A model generated the notes under the pieces. That model saw only the letters and a list, made by a program, of their open reading frames with translations. It was not told where the DNA came from and made no database searches. This document shows positions 1 to 8,993 of a stretch of 64,000 bases of DNA, one piece after another. Positions within the stretch are counted from its first letter, which is position 1. Each line of letters begins with the position of its first letter. A program made the position numbers and the translations under genes. Origin of the DNA: Kitasatospora aureofaciens (lineage in GTDB: Bacteria > Actinomycetota > Actinomycetes > Streptomycetales > Streptomycetaceae); the NCBI RefSeq assembly GCF_001188955.3, contig NZ_JPRF03000014.1:62001-126000 (forward strand). The letters run 5' to 3'.

Positions 1-15
1 CCCGGGAGCATCCGC

Positions 16-333
16 ATGGCCCGCGTCGTCTGGCACGTTCCGGTCACCACCAACGCCACCGGAAGCACCACCGCCCTCCGCCTCTTCCGCACCCGCGACG
101 GCCGCCGCTGCGCGGTGGGGTTCAGCAGCCCCGAGGCCCTCGCCGCGCTCCTCGGACCGGAGCAGGCCTACACCGAACTCGGCGAGCCCGCCCTGCGCAC
201 CCTCACCAGCCCGCTCGGCGTCGACACCCTCGTCCTCGACCCCCGCCTGGTCGCCCCGCCCGTCCCCACCCCCGCCGCGGCACCCGCCGCAGCGCCCGCC
301 CCGACCTCGGCCACCCAGCTCCAGCACCGGTGA
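16..333 (+). CDS. SAV_915-like small hypothetical protein
   Basis: This 105-residue protein has an SseB-like core (a short beta strand after the start, then a segment where the protein reads as a score-like or regulatory fold) and an Ala/Pro-rich tail. It resembles the small SAV_915 family that is common in streptomycetes; the biochemical role is unknown. An ATG at 16 follows a GGGAG box at 4-8 with good spacing. Its stop overlaps the next gene's GTG by four bases (GTGA), so the two are probably translated together. Family assignment is from recall of the sequence pattern only. Confidence 0.65.
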   Translation: MARVVWHVPVTTNATGSTTALRLFRTRDGRRCAVGFSSPEALAALLGPEQAYTELGEPALRTLTSPLGVDTLVLDPRLVAPPVPTPAAAPAAAPAPTSATQLQHR

Positions 334-659
334 CCGCCCCCCTCCACCTCGTCCCGGACGGCTTCACCCCCGCCCCGGGACGACCCGAGCAGGCCCGGGC
401 CCTGCACGCCATCGCCCGGATCAGCCATGGACCCGTCCCGCTCGACTTCGACCGCCTCGCGGCGGAGTTCCCCGCCGTACAGAGCGGCCTCGCCCTCGCC
501 GGCGAGGCCGACCTGGAACTCCGCCTCGCCTGCACCGGCCCGGAAGAACTACGGGCCGTCTCCGCCGCCCTGCACCGCGCGGGCGCCACCAAGGTCCGCA
601 TCGACCTGGTCCTGCGCACCCTGACCCCTACCCCAGTCACCCTGCGACCAGTGCCCTGA
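330..659 (+). CDS. Hypothetical protein coupled to the SAV_915-like gene
   Basis: This 109-residue soluble protein starts at a GTG that overlaps the stop of the preceding gene. The C-terminal half (about residues 66-100, with the segment CTGPEELRAVSAALHRAGAT) has an alternating beta-alpha-beta look, as in small ligand-binding (RAM/ACT-like) domains, but I do not recognise the family. There is no signal peptide and no membrane segment. The overlap suggests joint function with the upstream protein. A hairpin at 669-695 closes the pair. Confidence 0.6.
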   Translation: MTAPLHLVPDGFTPAPGRPEQARALHAIARISHGPVPLDFDRLAAEFPAVQSGLALAGEADLELRLACTGPEELRAVSAALHRAGATKVRIDLVLRTLTPTPVTLRPVP

Positions 660-668
660 CCCCCGCCC

Positions 669-695
669 GGCCCGGCGCCCCGGACGCGCCGGGCC
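669..695. terminator. Hairpin between convergent genes
   Basis: A perfect 10-bp GC stem (669-678 with 686-695) and a 7-nt loop lie ten bases after the stop at 659. It sits between this + strand pair and a minus-strand gene that ends at 792, so it could serve both. It lacks a clear U-tract, as is usual in high-GC actinobacteria. Confidence 0.55.
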
Positions 696-791
696 TGGGC
701 GGCTCCCACCACACCCCGCTCATCCGGTCCGCGGCTCTCCATCGCCGGACGGCGAGTCCCGGCACCGCCACTGGCCGACTCTCGTTGCGCC

Positions 792-1043
792 TCACTCGAA
801 ACCGGGGCGCGGGTTCGGATTGACCGCCTGGCCGTCGATCTCCGCGCCCCAGGCGTCCTTCCCGCTCGCGTCCACGCAGTAGCCGCTGCCCTCTACGTGC
901 CCGCCTGCGGCCCGACAGGTGTCGGCGGTGACATCGCGCCGGCCGCTCGCCGCCGCATGCGCGGCCGGCACCGCGGCGCCCACGGCGAGGAGGACGGCGG
1001 TCGCGGTCGTGACGGCCACCCGGGCCGCGCGTGAGGTCTTCAT
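792..1043 (-). CDS. Small secreted hypothetical protein
   Basis: This 83-residue protein has a clear Sec signal peptide: positively charged MKTSRAAR, a hydrophobic Ala/Val stretch to about residue 22, and an A-x-A cleavage site near AHAAA. The mature peptide of about 50 residues contains two cysteines (TCRAAGG and GYCVDAS) that could form a disulfide. The ATG at 1043 is the only start that places the signal peptide at the N-terminus. No family is recognised. An extracellular or wall-associated location is inferred from the signal peptide. Confidence 0.6.
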   Translation of the reverse strand: MKTSRAARVAVTTATAVLLAVGAAVPAAHAAASGRRDVTADTCRAAGGHVEGSGYCVDASGKDAWGAEIDGQAVNPNPRPGFE

Positions 1044-1274
1044 GCCGCCACGACAGCACGGTGGCTCGCATCCGGCGACCTCAGCTCGCCCGCCCGGGTG
1101 CTCGCCCCGGCACACCACGCCGGTCCGGCGACGGGAGACCGGGCCCGGTAAGCCGGGACGACGATTGCGGAGAGGTCGGGCCCGGAAGGTCGGAAGGGCC
1201 GGACCCCGGGGACCGCCGAGGCCAAGGCCGGAGCCTCGAAGGCCCGCAAGCCCGAGGCCCGGAAGCCGAACGCC

Positions 1275-1317
1275 CGGAGCCGGGGCACGCCCCTGCGGTG
1301 GCGTGCGCCCGGCTCCG
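1275..1317. terminator. Hairpin downstream of the EamA exporter
   Basis: The arms 1275-1291 and 1300-1317 pair over about 17 bp with a single bulged G. They lie 8 bases beyond the stop of the minus-strand exporter gene ending at 1325. Stem strength and position fit an intrinsic terminator. Confidence 0.6.
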
Positions 1318-1324
1318 GTCGCCG

Positions 1325-2182
1325 TCAGGCCCGGGTCAGTGCCGCGATCGCGGCGAGCAGCAGTGCGGAGCCCGCTGCCAGTCCCACGGTGAAGGACTCG
1401 CCGAGGAAGAGCACGCCGATCACCGCCGCCGTGGCCGGTTCCAGCAGCACCAGCACGGAGGCGGTGGTGCCCGGTACGGCTGTCAGACCGCTGAAGTACC
1501 AGCGGTAGGCGAGCAGCGTCGGCACCGTCCCGAGGAAGAGCAGGGCTGCGCCGGTCAGCGCCGGCTGCCCCGCGGCCGGCAGTACGCCCTGGACCGCCGC
1601 GAAGGGGAGCAGGCAGAGCAGTCCGGTCGTGAAGGCGCCCGTACTCGCCCGGGCCGAGCCGCCGCCGCGGGCCCACACGGTGAGTCCGCTCTGGCCTGCG
1701 CCGGCGAGCACCGCGAGGGAGACGCCCAGGGCCGGGCGCGGTCCGGCGGCGGGTGCCGCGACCAGCAGGGCGAGCCCGCCGAGGGCGAGCAGGACGGCGG
1801 CCGCCGACCGTCGGGTGAGGTGTTCGCCGAGCAGCAGGTGTGCGCCGAGACTGGTGAGCACCGGTCCGGCGCCGATGGTGATCAGGGTGCCCAGTCCGAG
1901 GCCCGCGTAGTGCACGGAGCCGAAGTAGGCGCACTGGCTGACGGCCAGCCCGAGGCCGGTCAGCACGGTGGAGCCGGGCTTCCCGGAACGGGCCGCCGCC
2001 GGGGGCAGCAGCGCCAGGCAGAGCGCCGCGACGCCGAAGCGCCAGCAGGAGACGGCCACCGGGCCGAGTCCGCTGGTGCGCATCAGGAGTGCGGCGACGG
2101 CTCCGCCCACCCCCCAGGCGACGGCGGCGGCGGAAATGGACAACAGGCCGTGCCGGAACGGCACGGCGGTGTGCGAGGTCAT
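1325..2182 (-). CDS. EamA/DMT-family transporter
   Basis: This is a membrane protein of 285 residues built almost wholly of hydrophobic helices, with about ten transmembrane segments arranged as two EamA repeats. It belongs to the drug/metabolite transporter superfamily, whose members export amino acids, metabolites or drugs across the cytoplasmic membrane; the substrate cannot be read from sequence. The ATG at 2182 (MTSHTAVPF) is chosen because the family begins a few residues before the first helix; an upstream ATG at 2242 would add 20 charged residues. It is divergent from the dehydratase gene at 2436, so an amino-acid-related substrate is possible but unproven. Confidence 0.8.
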   Translation of the reverse strand: MTSHTAVPFRHGLLSISAAAVAWGVGGAVAALLMRTSGLGPVAVSCWRFGVAALCLALLPPAAARSGKPGSTVLTGLGLAVSQCAYFGSVHYAGLGLGTLITIGAGPVLTSLGAHLLLGEHLTRRSAAAVLLALGGLALLVAAPAAGPRPALGVSLAVLAGAGQSGLTVWARGGGSARASTGAFTTGLLCLLPFAAVQGVLPAAGQPALTGAALLFLGTVPTLLAYRWYFSGLTAVPGTTASVLVLLEPATAAVIGVLFLGESFTVGLAAGSALLLAAIAALTRA

Positions 2183-2435
2183 GCGTCGTACTCCACGATG
2201 GTTCGCCGGTTCTGGTCCGCGGGGTACGCGGGCGGCAGACATCGCCCCGGGAACCGAGGGGCTCTCCCGCTCGGCCGGGCCAGGTGGGTACGCCGCCCGC
2301 TAGCGGACCGGCGGCGGGAGGATCACGAAACGCACGGGTCCAGGCTACGCCCGCCCGTCGGCGATCTTCTCGGGCTCGTCCCCGCGCACTACCGTCGGTC
2401 GGACCGGTCCGCATCACCGCACGAAGGAGCCGACG

Positions 2436-3356
2436 ATGGAACAGCTGACGTACGACGAGGTGGAGGCCGCCGGGCAGCGGATCGCCGGGCGGGTGCGGCC
2501 GGTCGCGGTGGCACCGGGGGACGACGGCGGCAGGACGTGGCTGGCGCTGGAGTTCCTGCAGCACACCGGCAGTTTCAAGGCGCGCGGCGCGCAGAACTTC
2601 CTGCTCGCCCATGCCGAGGCGGGCACCCTGCCGTCGGCCGGGGTGACCATCGCCTCGGGCGGCAACGCCGGGCTGGCCTGTGCCTGGGCCGCGCGTGAAC
2701 TGGGCGTCCGGGCCACGGTGTTCCTGCCGGAGACTGCTTCGCCGGTGAAGCTGGACCGGCTGCGTTCGTACGGGGCGCAGGTGCGGTTGGTGGGCCGGGA
2801 GTACGCGGAGGCGCTGGCGGCCTGTGAGGAATTCGCCTCGGGCAGTGGGGCGTTGGCCTCGCACGCGTATGACCACCCGTTGATCGCGGCCGGGGCGGGG
2901 ACGGTCCTGGACGAGATCCGCGCCCGGGTCCCCGGCCTGGACACGGTGGTGGTGTCGGTGGGCGGCGGCGGGCTGTTCGCCGGGGTGGCGGTCGCGGCCC
3001 GCGAACACGGGGTGCGGGTGGTCGCGGTGGAGCCGTCCGGGAGCCGGGCGCTGAACGCGGCGCTGGAGGCCGGCCGCCCGGTGGACGTCCCGGTGGCCTC
3101 GGTGGCCCAGGACGCGCTGGGCGCCCGCCGGGCCACCGCGCTCGCCGTGCACGCGGCCGGGCACCAGGGGGTGCGCTCGGTCCTGGTGGAGGACGAGGTG
3201 ATCGTGGCGGCCCGCCGTCGGCTCTGGGAGGAGCGCCGGATCGCCGTGGAGTACGCGGCGTCCACCGCGCTGGCCGCCCTGGACCGGGTGGAGGGTGAGC
3301 GCATCGCCGTTCTGCTCTGCGGCGCGAACACCGACCCCTCGGATCTGGCGAATTGA
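2436..3356 (+). CDS. PLP-dependent threonine/serine dehydratase
   Basis: This is a fold-type II PLP enzyme of 306 residues. Lys48 in SFKARGA is the expected Schiff-base lysine, SGGNAG (about residues 73-78) binds the substrate carboxylate, and a glycine-rich loop VGGGGLFAG near residue 172 holds the PLP phosphate. The family deaminates threonine or serine to 2-oxobutyrate or pyruvate. There is no C-terminal ACT regulatory domain, so it is the short, catabolic-type form. The ATG at 2436 is preceded by GAAGGAG. A cytosolic enzyme; its divergent neighbour is an EamA exporter. Confidence 0.88.
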   Translation: MEQLTYDEVEAAGQRIAGRVRPVAVAPGDDGGRTWLALEFLQHTGSFKARGAQNFLLAHAEAGTLPSAGVTIASGGNAGLACAWAARELGVRATVFLPETASPVKLDRLRSYGAQVRLVGREYAEALAACEEFASGSGALASHAYDHPLIAAGAGTVLDEIRARVPGLDTVVVSVGGGGLFAGVAVAAREHGVRVVAVEPSGSRALNAALEAGRPVDVPVASVAQDALGARRATALAVHAAGHQGVRSVLVEDEVIVAARRRLWEERRIAVEYAASTALAALDRVEGERIAVLLCGANTDPSDLAN

Positions 3357-3678
3357 CGCGATGTCAGCAGGGGGCCCCGAGCGCCGGCGGCACGACGACG
3401 GCATGACTATGCAATGGACGTCATTCTCATGAATGCCCGGGGTGGTCAATACTGCATGATCGAATCGCGAAGCTCAATTCCCGCTCAAATGGTGAACCTA
3501 CCAGCGGGTAACGTAACAGACAACTGAACAGAATGCCTCCTACCTGCGCGGATATCAGGCAAAGAAAGTAAACATTCAGTAATGAAATCTGTGCAGAGGT
3601 CTCTGAATAGCCCTACTGTGTGGCAACTCTCCGCGCTCCGACCCTTCCCCGGAGCCCCCACACACAGAGAGATCGCCC
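3357..3678 (+). other. AT-richer leader region before the APC permease
   Basis: These 322 bases hold no recognisable gene and are much richer in A and T than the surroundings, mainly 3440-3605. They include an inverted repeat CAGAG-GT-CTCTG at 3594-3605 and a short one, CATTC-TCAT-GAATG, around 3420-3435. This is likely the promoter and 5' leader of the permease at 3679. No known riboswitch was recognised. Confidence 0.4.
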
Positions 3679-5337
3679 ATGGCTTCCCTCAACCAGATCT
3701 CGCCGCCCGACCAGAACTCCGGCACTGCCGGGACCGCCCACCGGTCGCTCAAGCGTCACGTCGGACTCGTCGGCCTCATGTGGGCCTCGGTCGGCTCGAT
3801 CATCGGCTCCGGCTGGCTCTTCGGCGCGAAGAGCGCCGTCACCGCTGCCGGACCGGCAGCCGTCATCTCCTGGGGCATCGGCGCCGTCGCGATCGTGCTG
3901 CTCGCACTCGTGCACGCCGAGCTCGGCGGACTCTTCCCGGTCTCGGGCGGTACGGCGCGCTACCCGCACTACGCCTTCGGCGGCCTGGCCGGCATGTCCT
4001 TCGGCTGGTTCTCCTGGCTCCAGGCCGCCACCGTGGCACCGATCGAGGTCGAGGCCATGATCGGCTACGCCAAGGACGCGCCCTGGGCCAGCGGACTGCA
4101 GAACGCCAACGGCACCCTCACCACCAGCGGATTCATCGTCGCGACCGCGCTGATGGCGGTATTCGTCGCGGTCAACTTCCTCGGCGTGAAGGCCCTCGCC
4201 CGGACCAACAGCGTCGCCACCTGGCTGAAGATCTTCGTTCCTCTGTTCACGATCTTCGTGCTGGCGATCACCAGCTTCCACGGATCCAACTTCACCTCGC
4301 ACGGCTTCGCCCCGTTCGGCGCCAAGGGCGTGCTCACCGCGATCAGCACCAGCGGCATCATCTTCGCGCTGCTGGGCTTCGAGCAGGCCATCCAGATCGC
4401 CGGTGAGAGCCGCAACCCCAAGCGCGACATCCCGCGCGCGGTGCTCGGTTCGGTCGCCATCGGCACCCTGATCTACACCCTGCTGCAGGTCGTCTTCATC
4501 GGCGCGCTGCCGGTCACCGCCTTCGCCAACGGCTGGGCGAAGCTCGACTTCCCCGGTATCGACGGCCCCTTCGCCGGTCTGGCCACCCTGGTCGGCCTCG
4601 GCTGGCTGTCCTACGTGCTGAAGGCCGACGCGGTGATCTCCCCCGGCGGCACCGGCCTGATCTACACCACCTCCACCTCGCGCATCTCCTACGGCCTGAG
4701 CCGCAACGGCTACGCGCCGCAGAAGTTCGAGCAGCTGGACAAGAACGGCGTGCCGTGGTTCGGCCTGATCATCGCCTTCGTGACCGGTGTGATCTGCTTC
4801 CTGCCCTTCCCGAGCTGGCAGCAGCTGGTCAGCTTCATCACCTCCGCCAGCGTGCTGATGTACGCCGGCGCGCCGCTGGCCTTCGGCGCTCTGCGCCGCC
4901 GGCTGCCCGACCGCGAGCGCTCCTACCGGCTGCCGCTGGGCGGCGTGATCTCCCCGGCCGCCTTCGTGGTCTCCAGCCTGATCATCTACTGGGCCGGCTG
5001 GCAGACCCTGTCCCGCCTGGGCATCGCCATCGTGCTCGGCTACGCCCTGCTCGGCAGCTACGCGGTGTACGCGATCAAGAAGCGCCTGCCGAACGCGCCG
5101 CGGCTCAACTGGAAGTCCGCCCAGTGGCTGCCGGTCTACCTGGTGGGCCTCGGCCTGATCTCGTGGCAGGGCGGCTTCGGTGACGGCACCGGCCGGATCC
5201 CGATGTGGTACGACATGGCGCTCGTCGCGGTGTTCTCGCTGGTCATCTACTACTGGGCGATCCGGGTCGCCCTGCCGGCCGAGGAGATCGAGCGCGAGGT
5301 CGCCGACGTCGAGGTGGTCGACGCGGGCGGCCACTGA
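3679..5337 (+). CDS. APC-family amino acid permease
   Basis: This 552-residue protein has about twelve to thirteen membrane helices. The first helix carries the unwound-helix motif GSIIGSGWLFG (about residues 39-49), typical of amino acid-polyamine-organocation transporters that bind the substrate backbone there. A hydrophilic acidic tail (EEIEREVADVEVVDAGG) is cytoplasmic. It is likely a proton-coupled importer or exchanger of amino acids in the plasma membrane; the substrate is not resolved. A long AT-rich leader precedes it and a strong hairpin at 5387-5426 follows it. Transcribed alone. Confidence 0.88.
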   Translation: MASLNQISPPDQNSGTAGTAHRSLKRHVGLVGLMWASVGSIIGSGWLFGAKSAVTAAGPAAVISWGIGAVAIVLLALVHAELGGLFPVSGGTARYPHYAFGGLAGMSFGWFSWLQAATVAPIEVEAMIGYAKDAPWASGLQNANGTLTTSGFIVATALMAVFVAVNFLGVKALARTNSVATWLKIFVPLFTIFVLAITSFHGSNFTSHGFAPFGAKGVLTAISTSGIIFALLGFEQAIQIAGESRNPKRDIPRAVLGSVAIGTLIYTLLQVVFIGALPVTAFANGWAKLDFPGIDGPFAGLATLVGLGWLSYVLKADAVISPGGTGLIYTTSTSRISYGLSRNGYAPQKFEQLDKNGVPWFGLIIAFVTGVICFLPFPSWQQLVSFITSASVLMYAGAPLAFGALRRRLPDRERSYRLPLGGVISPAAFVVSSLIIYWAGWQTLSRLGIAIVLGYALLGSYAVYAIKKRLPNAPRLNWKSAQWLPVYLVGLGLISWQGGFGDGTGRIPMWYDMALVAVFSLVIYYWAIRVALPAEEIEREVADVEVVDAGGH

Positions 5338-5386
5338 TCACCGGGCCACACCCACACCTGGGCACCTGATCACCGACACCTGACGG

Positions 5387-5426
5387 GACGGGCCCGCCGG
5401 TCGCCGAGTCGACCGGCGGGCCCGTC
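5387..5426. terminator. Strong bidirectional hairpin
   Basis: A perfect 17-bp stem (5387-5403 with 5410-5426) and a 6-nt loop lie between the convergent ends of the permease (5337) and the pigment monooxygenase (5438). Perfect symmetry makes it usable from both strands. Confidence 0.85.
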
Positions 5427-5437
5427 CGTGTGTGTCC

Positions 5438-7063
5438 CTACAGATCCAGCACCGCCCGCAACGCCGCCTCCAGCTCGGCCTCCGGGTCGGCGACCGGTCC
5501 GGGCGAGCGCCAGGCGACGAAGCCGTCCGGGCGCACCAGCAGCGCGCCGCCCGGGCCGAGGCCGTGCAGCGCGGCGAAGTCCGTGCCGGGCTCCGGCGCC
5601 AGGTCGTCCTCGGCGCCGTCGCCGATCCGGTAGACGTCCAGCGGGACGGCCACCCGGTCGGCCGCCCGCCGGGCGCCCTGCTGCCAGGCGGTGCCCCCGG
5701 GACCGGTGAGCAGCACCATCGCCTGCTCGTAGAGGTCCAGGGTGGACAGCCGTACGCCCGCGCGCAGCAGCCACTGGTGCGGGGCCCGGCTGCCCGGCTC
5801 GCCGTTGGACTCGAAGGTCTCCGGGACGACGGCGCCGGCCGGGTCGGTGCCGAGCACCGCGCCGCGGGGGTAGCGGTAGCCGAGCGCCACGGCCAGCACC
5901 CCGGCCTGGCGGCCGACGCCCGGGACCACCGCGTAGCCCGGGTGGCTGTGCTCTGCGGAGCGGGCCGAGGCGCGCTCGCTGGTGACCTCGGCGACCGGGC
6001 GACGCTCCTGCCCGTACGTCTCCAGCAGGCCGGGCCCGGCCCAGCCGCACAGCACGGCGGCCAGTTTCCAGGCGAGGTTGTGGGCGTCCTGGATGCCGGT
6101 GTTGGAGCCGAAGGCGCCGGTCGGGGACATCTCGTGGGCGGAGTCCCCGGCGAGGAAGACCCGGCCGACGCCGTACCGCTCGGCGACCCGTTCGGCCGCG
6201 TGCCAGGGCGCCCGTCCGGTGACCTCGACGTCCAGTTCGGGCAGGCCGACGGCGGTGCGGATGTGCCGCTCGCAGCGCTCGTCGGTGAAGGCCTCCAGCG
6301 GCTCGCCGTGCTCGGGGTGCCAGGGCGCGTGGAAGACCCACTCGGACTGGTTGTCCACCGGCAGCAGCGCGCCGTCCGCCTCCGGGTTGGTCAGGTAGCA
6401 GGCGATGAAGTGCCGGTCGCCGACCACCTCGGCCAGTCGCTTGGCACGGAAGGTGATGCTGACGTTGTGGAACAGCTCGCCCTTGCCGGTCTGGCCGATG
6501 CCGAGCCGCTCCCGGGCCGGGCTGCGCGGGCCGTCCGCGGCGATCAGGTACTCCGAGCGCACCACCCGCTCCTCGCCGGTCTCCCGGCTGCGCAGCAGGG
6601 AGGTGACGCCGTCGGCGTCCTGCTCGAAGGAGACCAGCTCGGTGCCGAACCGCACGTCGCCGCCGAGGTCGCGGGCCGCGCGCAGCAGTACCGGCTCCAG
6701 GTCGTTCTGGCTGCACAGGCACCAGCCGCTGGGGCTGAACCGGGCGAGCTTGCCGCCCGGGTCGATCTCCCGGAACAGCCACTCCTGCTCCTCGCCGGTC
6801 AGCGAGGGAGCCTGGAGGATGCCGTGGTTCGGGGCGAGCACGGAGGCCGCCTCGCGGATCGCCGGCTCGATCCCGGCCACCCGGTACAGCTCCATCGTGC
6901 GGACGTTGTTGCCTCGTCCGCGCGGGTGATGCGAGGTGTCGGCGTGCTTCTCGACCAGCAGGTGCCTGACACCCAGTCGGCCGAGGAACAGTGAGGCCGA
7001 CAGCCCGACCAGGGAGCCGCCCACGATCAGGACCGGCACCCGGTCGTCAACCTTCGGATTCAT
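5438..7063 (-). CDS. whiE-VIII: Spore-pigment FAD-dependent aromatic hydroxylase (WhiE ORFVIII-like)
   Basis: This is a class A flavoprotein monooxygenase of 541 residues, like TcmG/RdmE-type polyketide hydroxylases. The N-terminal dinucleotide-binding motif GGSLVGLSASLFLG binds FAD ADP, DG in the IAADGPRSPARERLGI segment is the second conserved motif, and GDSAHEMSPTGAFGSNTGIQ is the ribityl-binding motif. It likely hydroxylates the aromatic polyketide made by the divergent operon at 7370, as in the whiE cluster of S. coelicolor. The ATG at 7063 has a GGAG box seven bases upstream; an upstream ATG at 7159 would add an unrelated 32 residues. Confidence 0.88.
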   Translation of the reverse strand: MNPKVDDRVPVLIVGGSLVGLSASLFLGRLGVRHLLVEKHADTSHHPRGRGNNVRTMELYRVAGIEPAIREAASVLAPNHGILQAPSLTGEEQEWLFREIDPGGKLARFSPSGWCLCSQNDLEPVLLRAARDLGGDVRFGTELVSFEQDADGVTSLLRSRETGEERVVRSEYLIAADGPRSPARERLGIGQTGKGELFHNVSITFRAKRLAEVVGDRHFIACYLTNPEADGALLPVDNQSEWVFHAPWHPEHGEPLEAFTDERCERHIRTAVGLPELDVEVTGRAPWHAAERVAERYGVGRVFLAGDSAHEMSPTGAFGSNTGIQDAHNLAWKLAAVLCGWAGPGLLETYGQERRPVAEVTSERASARSAEHSHPGYAVVPGVGRQAGVLAVALGYRYPRGAVLGTDPAGAVVPETFESNGEPGSRAPHQWLLRAGVRLSTLDLYEQAMVLLTGPGGTAWQQGARRAADRVAVPLDVYRIGDGAEDDLAPEPGTDFAALHGLGPGGALLVRPDGFVAWRSPGPVADPEAELEAALRAVLDL

Positions 7064-7369
7064 CAATTGCTCCACCCTGTAAGGGGATTCCGCGGCCCGG
7101 CAGCTGGACTCGGCGCCGCGCTCGACGGGCCCGCTCAGCCGGGGGCCCCGCTCTTCCATCCCCAGCCGGAGGGGGACTGTGCCGCCCCTTCGCCCGGATG
7201 GCTCGCAAATCTCGCGCCGCGCCCGGTCGGCCGCTCACGATCGACCTCAGGCCCTGGGCCCCGGGCCCCGGGCCGACCGTCACCGCACCCCCTCCCCCCA
7301 GGCCGGGAGCACCCGCCGGACGCGGCCGGCAAGGGCCCGCCGCGAGCGGCCGAGAGCAGAAAGTGGATC
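7064..7369. promoter_or_regulatory. Divergent promoter region of the pigment cluster
   Basis: These 306 bases separate the oppositely transcribed hydroxylase and the seven-gene PKS operon and hold no gene. By analogy with whiE, the promoters of both transcripts, controlled late in sporulation, should lie here. I could not mark convincing -10/-35 boxes by eye. A GC-rich palindromic stretch occurs around 7252-7275. Confidence 0.5.
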
Positions 7370-8536
7370 ATGACAACTCTGTCCGAACCGCAGCCGAAGC
7401 AGCACGAAGACTCCGACACCCGGCTGAGGGTGGTGCTGATGCTGGAGATCCAGGACGGCGCCCAGCAGCGTTTCCTCGACGTCTACGAGCAGCTGCGCCA
7501 CCAGGTGGCCGCGGTGCCCGGCCACGTCAGCGACCAGCTGTGCCAGTCCATCAACGACCCCCGCCAGTGGCTCATCACCAGCGAGTGGGAGGACCAGGAG
7601 ACCTTCCTGGAGTGGGTGGACAGCCCCGCCCACCGCGAGATGGTCAAGCCGATGCACGGGTGCGTCAGCGACAACTTCCGTTCGCTGCGCTACGCCGTCC
7701 TGCGCCAGACCTCGGCGGCCGGCTCCACCGGCAGCCGGGCCCCGATGGAGGTGCCGCCGGGCCTGCCGCGCAGCGAGCCCGCCGGACACGTCGGCCCGCC
7801 CAGGGCCGAGCCGGGCCCGGACGGCATCGTGCGCCACGCGCTGACCTTCACCGTCAAGCCCGGCAGCGAGGCCGAGGTCGCCCGCATCCTGTCCGCCTAC
7901 GCCTCCCCCAAGGCCGAGGTCGACGAGCACACCCGGCTGCACCGCACCTCGCTGTTCATGCACGGCAACCGGGTGGTGCGGGCCGTCGAGGTGGTCGGCA
8001 ACCTGGGCGACGCGCTGCGCCACGTCTCGATGCAGCCCGAGGTGCGGGCGGTCGAGGAGGAGCTCAACCCGTACCTGGAGGAGGCCCGGCAGTTCGGCGA
8101 CCCGCAGTCCGCCCGCGCCTTCTTCGCCAAGGCGGCGCTGCCCGCCCGGCACCAGGCGATCGCCAGCTCCCCCACCTCGGGCCGGCTGCACCGGCACGCC
8201 GTGCTCTACCCGGTGCGCCCGGGCCGCGGGCAGGCCGTCGCCGAGCTGCTCTTCGACCACGACAACCTCGCCACCGCCGACCCGACCGGCCCGGTCGCGG
8301 CGGCCACCGTCTTCCAGCGCGACGACACCGTGGTGCGCCTGGTCGACCTGCGGGTGCCGGCCGAGGCCGACCCGGCCGCCGCGCTCGGCGTGGCGGGCGC
8401 ACAGGAGGCGGCCGAACTGGCCCAGCTGCTGGACCTCGGCCCCGCCGGCGACCTGCGCACCGTCGCCGGCCTGAGCGCCTTCCTCGCCGCCCGCGCCATG
8501 AGCCCGGTCACCGACCGCAGCTCGCTGAGCGACTGA
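7370..8536 (+). CDS. whiE-I: SchA/CurD-like protein with ABM-type domain (WhiE ORFI-like)
   Basis: This is a soluble protein of 388 residues. The N-terminal 110 residues look like an antibiotic-biosynthesis-monooxygenase (dimeric ferredoxin-like) domain ([20 protein letters not shown], then a tryptophan-rich segment [15 protein letters not shown]). The remainder is the domain found in the first gene of spore-pigment clusters (whiE ORFI, schA, curD). The exact biochemical role in pigment formation is not known. The ATG at 7370 begins the conserved region. It is the first gene of the operon. Confidence 0.85.
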   Translation: MTTLSEPQPKQHEDSDTRLRVVLMLEIQDGAQQRFLDVYEQLRHQVAAVPGHVSDQLCQSINDPRQWLITSEWEDQETFLEWVDSPAHREMVKPMHGCVSDNFRSLRYAVLRQTSAAGSTGSRAPMEVPPGLPRSEPAGHVGPPRAEPGPDGIVRHALTFTVKPGSEAEVARILSAYASPKAEVDEHTRLHRTSLFMHGNRVVRAVEVVGNLGDALRHVSMQPEVRAVEEELNPYLEEARQFGDPQSARAFFAKAALPARHQAIASSPTSGRLHRHAVLYPVRPGRGQAVAELLFDHDNLATADPTGPVAAATVFQRDDTVVRLVDLRVPAEADPAAALGVAGAQEAAELAQLLDLGPAGDLRTVAGLSAFLAARAMSPVTDRSSLSD

Positions 8537-8567
8537 CGCCCAGACGATCCACTGGAGGAACACCATC

Positions 8568-8993
8568 ATGACCACGAAGTACCCGAGGATCATCAACGTC
8601 GACGAGGCCCCGGAGAACCGCCGCCACGGCGCCGAGCTGCGCACCATGCTCACCCCTCCCAGCTGCGGGGCGACCAGCGGCTTCATGGGCCTGGCCATCA
8701 TCAAGCCCGGGGAGCGGATCAACGAGCACTACCACCCGTACTCCGAGGAGTTCGTGTTCGTCGTCTCCGGCGACCTGGAGGTCGACCTCGACGGGAAGGC
8801 GCACCCGCTCAAGCCGGACCAGGGCCTGATGATCCCGATCAACATGCGCCACCGCTTCCGCAACGTCGGCAAGACCGAGGCCCGGATGGTCTTCCACTGC
8901 GGCCCGCTCGCCCCCCGCCCCGACCTCGGCCACGTGAGCACCGAGGAGTCCGCCACCGCCGGCCCGCCGGAACACGCCAAGGTGGGCTCGTGA
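8568..8993 (+). CDS. whiE-II: Cupin protein of spore-pigment cluster (WhiE ORFII-like)
   Basis: This 141-residue single-domain cupin has a conserved metal-site pattern: motif 1 [21 protein letters not shown] with HxH-like spacing and Glu, and a second histidine in NMRHRFRN. Homologues (whiE ORFII, schB, curC) sit second in all spore-pigment operons and probably shape or stabilise a polyketide intermediate, although the reaction is unproven. Its TGA overlaps the GTG of the KS-alpha gene (8990), giving translational coupling. Confidence 0.87.
   Translation: MTTKYPRIINVDEAPENRRHGAELRTMLTPPSCGATSGFMGLAIIKPGERINEHYHPYSEEFVFVVSGDLEVDLDGKAHPLKPDQGLMIPINMRHRFRNVGKTEARMVFHCGPLAPRPDLGHVSTEESATAGPPEHAKVGS

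Noticed and set aside
792..3449. Very long minus-strand open frame across several genes
   Set aside because: GC-rich codon bias leaves few stops; it runs antisense to the dehydratase gene and only its last 83 codons (a secreted peptide) look real.
7440..8500. A second gene antisense to the SchA/CurD-like protein
   Set aside because: The antisense frames have no start/RBS support or family motif; the + strand protein matches known pigment genes.
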